A stretch of 5,463 nt of DNA from Caldilineales bacterium. Lineage in GTDB: Bacteria > Chloroflexota > Anaerolineae > JAAEKA01. A program made the translations under genes and the position numbers. Below, in pieces: positions 5,020 to 5,463 of the stretch (position 1 is the stretch's first letter; every line of letters begins with the position of its first letter). The notes below the pieces were generated by a model, which did no database searches, was not told the DNA's origin, and saw nothing but the letters and a program-made list of their open reading frames with translations. The stretch covers positions 1-5,463 of the forward strand of contig JAJTXO010000318.1 in assembly GCA_021463315.1 (NCBI GenBank). Direction: 5' to 3'.

Positions 5020-5463
5020 ATGACTACTACTGCTGCGGTGCGACGTCGCACCTACTTCCGCAAATCGCTGGTCATTCCCACCGAGCATGGGGCCTGGTCC
5101 TGGCTGCTGACGCCCTGGTTGGTCGGCGCTGTGGTCGGTCTGGCCGCGCCCGCCAGCGCGCCTTTGCCCGGCCTGGCCCTGCTGCTGACGCTGGTCGGCG
5201 GCCTGAGCGCCTACATGATTCGCCAGCCGGCCACGGCTTGGCTGCGCATTCGCCGCGGCCGCGGCCGCAAGGCCGATCAGCCGTTGGCGCTGGCCTGGGC
5301 CAGCGGCTTCAGCCTGCTGGCGCTGTGCTGCCTGCTGGGGCTGTTGCTGCTGGGCCGCTACGCGTTGCTCAGCCTGGCCGTGCCCTTCGGCGTGATCCTG
5401 CTGGCCTACCTGCTGGCTGCCCGGCGCGGCCGCGCCGCGATGCGCAGCCTGGGGATGGAGCTG
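5020..5463 (+). CDS. YwiC-like family membrane protein (partial, runs off the window end)
   Basis: The first 148 residues are visible and the frame is still open at the window edge. After a basic N-terminus (VRRRTYFRKS) comes VIPTEHGAWSWLLTPWLVG (18-36), which matches the family signature of P-x-EHGAW followed by a hydrophobic segment and a glycine. Hydrophobic segments follow near 48-66, 88-112 and 115-133, separated by a basic loop RIRRGRGRK (76-84). The family is a widespread group of polytopic inner-membrane proteins typified by Bacillus YwiC, and its biochemical role is not established. The ATG at 5020 is chosen because it is about 50 bases from a strong promoter start and gives the expected short tail before the signature. 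The ribosome binding site is weak (AGAAAG at about 5009-5014). It appears to be transcribed independently of the upstream sensor gene. Confidence 0.87.
   Translation, partial: MTTTAAVRRRTYFRKSLVIPTEHGAWSWLLTPWLVGAVVGLAAPASAPLPGLALLLTLVGGLSAYMIRQPATAWLRIRRGRGRKADQPLALAWASGFSLLALCCLLGLLLLGRYALLSLAVPFGVILLAYLLAARRGRAAMRSLGMEL

Overview
The window is a GC-rich (roughly two-thirds G+C by eye) bacterial chromosomal segment. It carries five protein genes, dispersed palindromic repeats and a short tandem-repeat array. A Chloroflexota (Anaerolineae/Caldilineae-like) source is my best guess, from the GTTACGAGTTAC-type heptamer repeats, the TGTCATCCTGAGG...GAAGGATC palindrome and the style of the proteins. 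This is inference from recollection and was not tested by any search.

Layout from left to right. Positions 1-163 hold two and a half copies of a 64-bp unit built around GTTACTC/GTTACGA heptamers. The array runs into the 3' end of a minus-strand NUDIX hydrolase gene (152-691) and supplies its last codons and stop. The protein has a perfect NUDIX box and an NrtR-like linker, but it stops where an NrtR-type winged helix would begin. Divergent from it, 804-1724 encodes a membrane protein with about six helices and a cytosolic STAS-like domain. Converging on that gene is a minus-strand pair read from one promoter. First is a membrane-anchored TlpA/ResA-type thioredoxin (2574-3107, GTG start). Second is an Lgt-family membrane protein (1752-2492, TTG start with a strong Shine-Dalgarno) that lacks several catalytic residues of Lgt. 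A perfect 19-bp inverted repeat lies between the two.

Across a divergent intergenic region, a plus-strand gene (about 3341-4591) encodes a six-helix membrane sensor. Its C-terminal half has the layout of a NarL-type histidine kinase but has lost the phospho-accepting His and the key ATP-binding residues. The 428-bp gap after it holds a foldable GC-rich element (4651-4751), a long imperfect palindrome (4831-4903) and a very good sigma70-type promoter (4936-4964). That promoter drives a YwiC-like membrane protein gene starting at 5020, which is cut off by the window edge.

The common theme is degenerate or repurposed members of known families: an Lgt without its catalytic His/Arg, a histidine kinase without its His, a STAS domain without an obvious phospho-acceptor and a NUDIX protein apparently trimmed by a repeat. 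The thioredoxin and Lgt-like genes are probably co-expressed and act at the membrane. I see no evidence of a single pathway joining the other genes.
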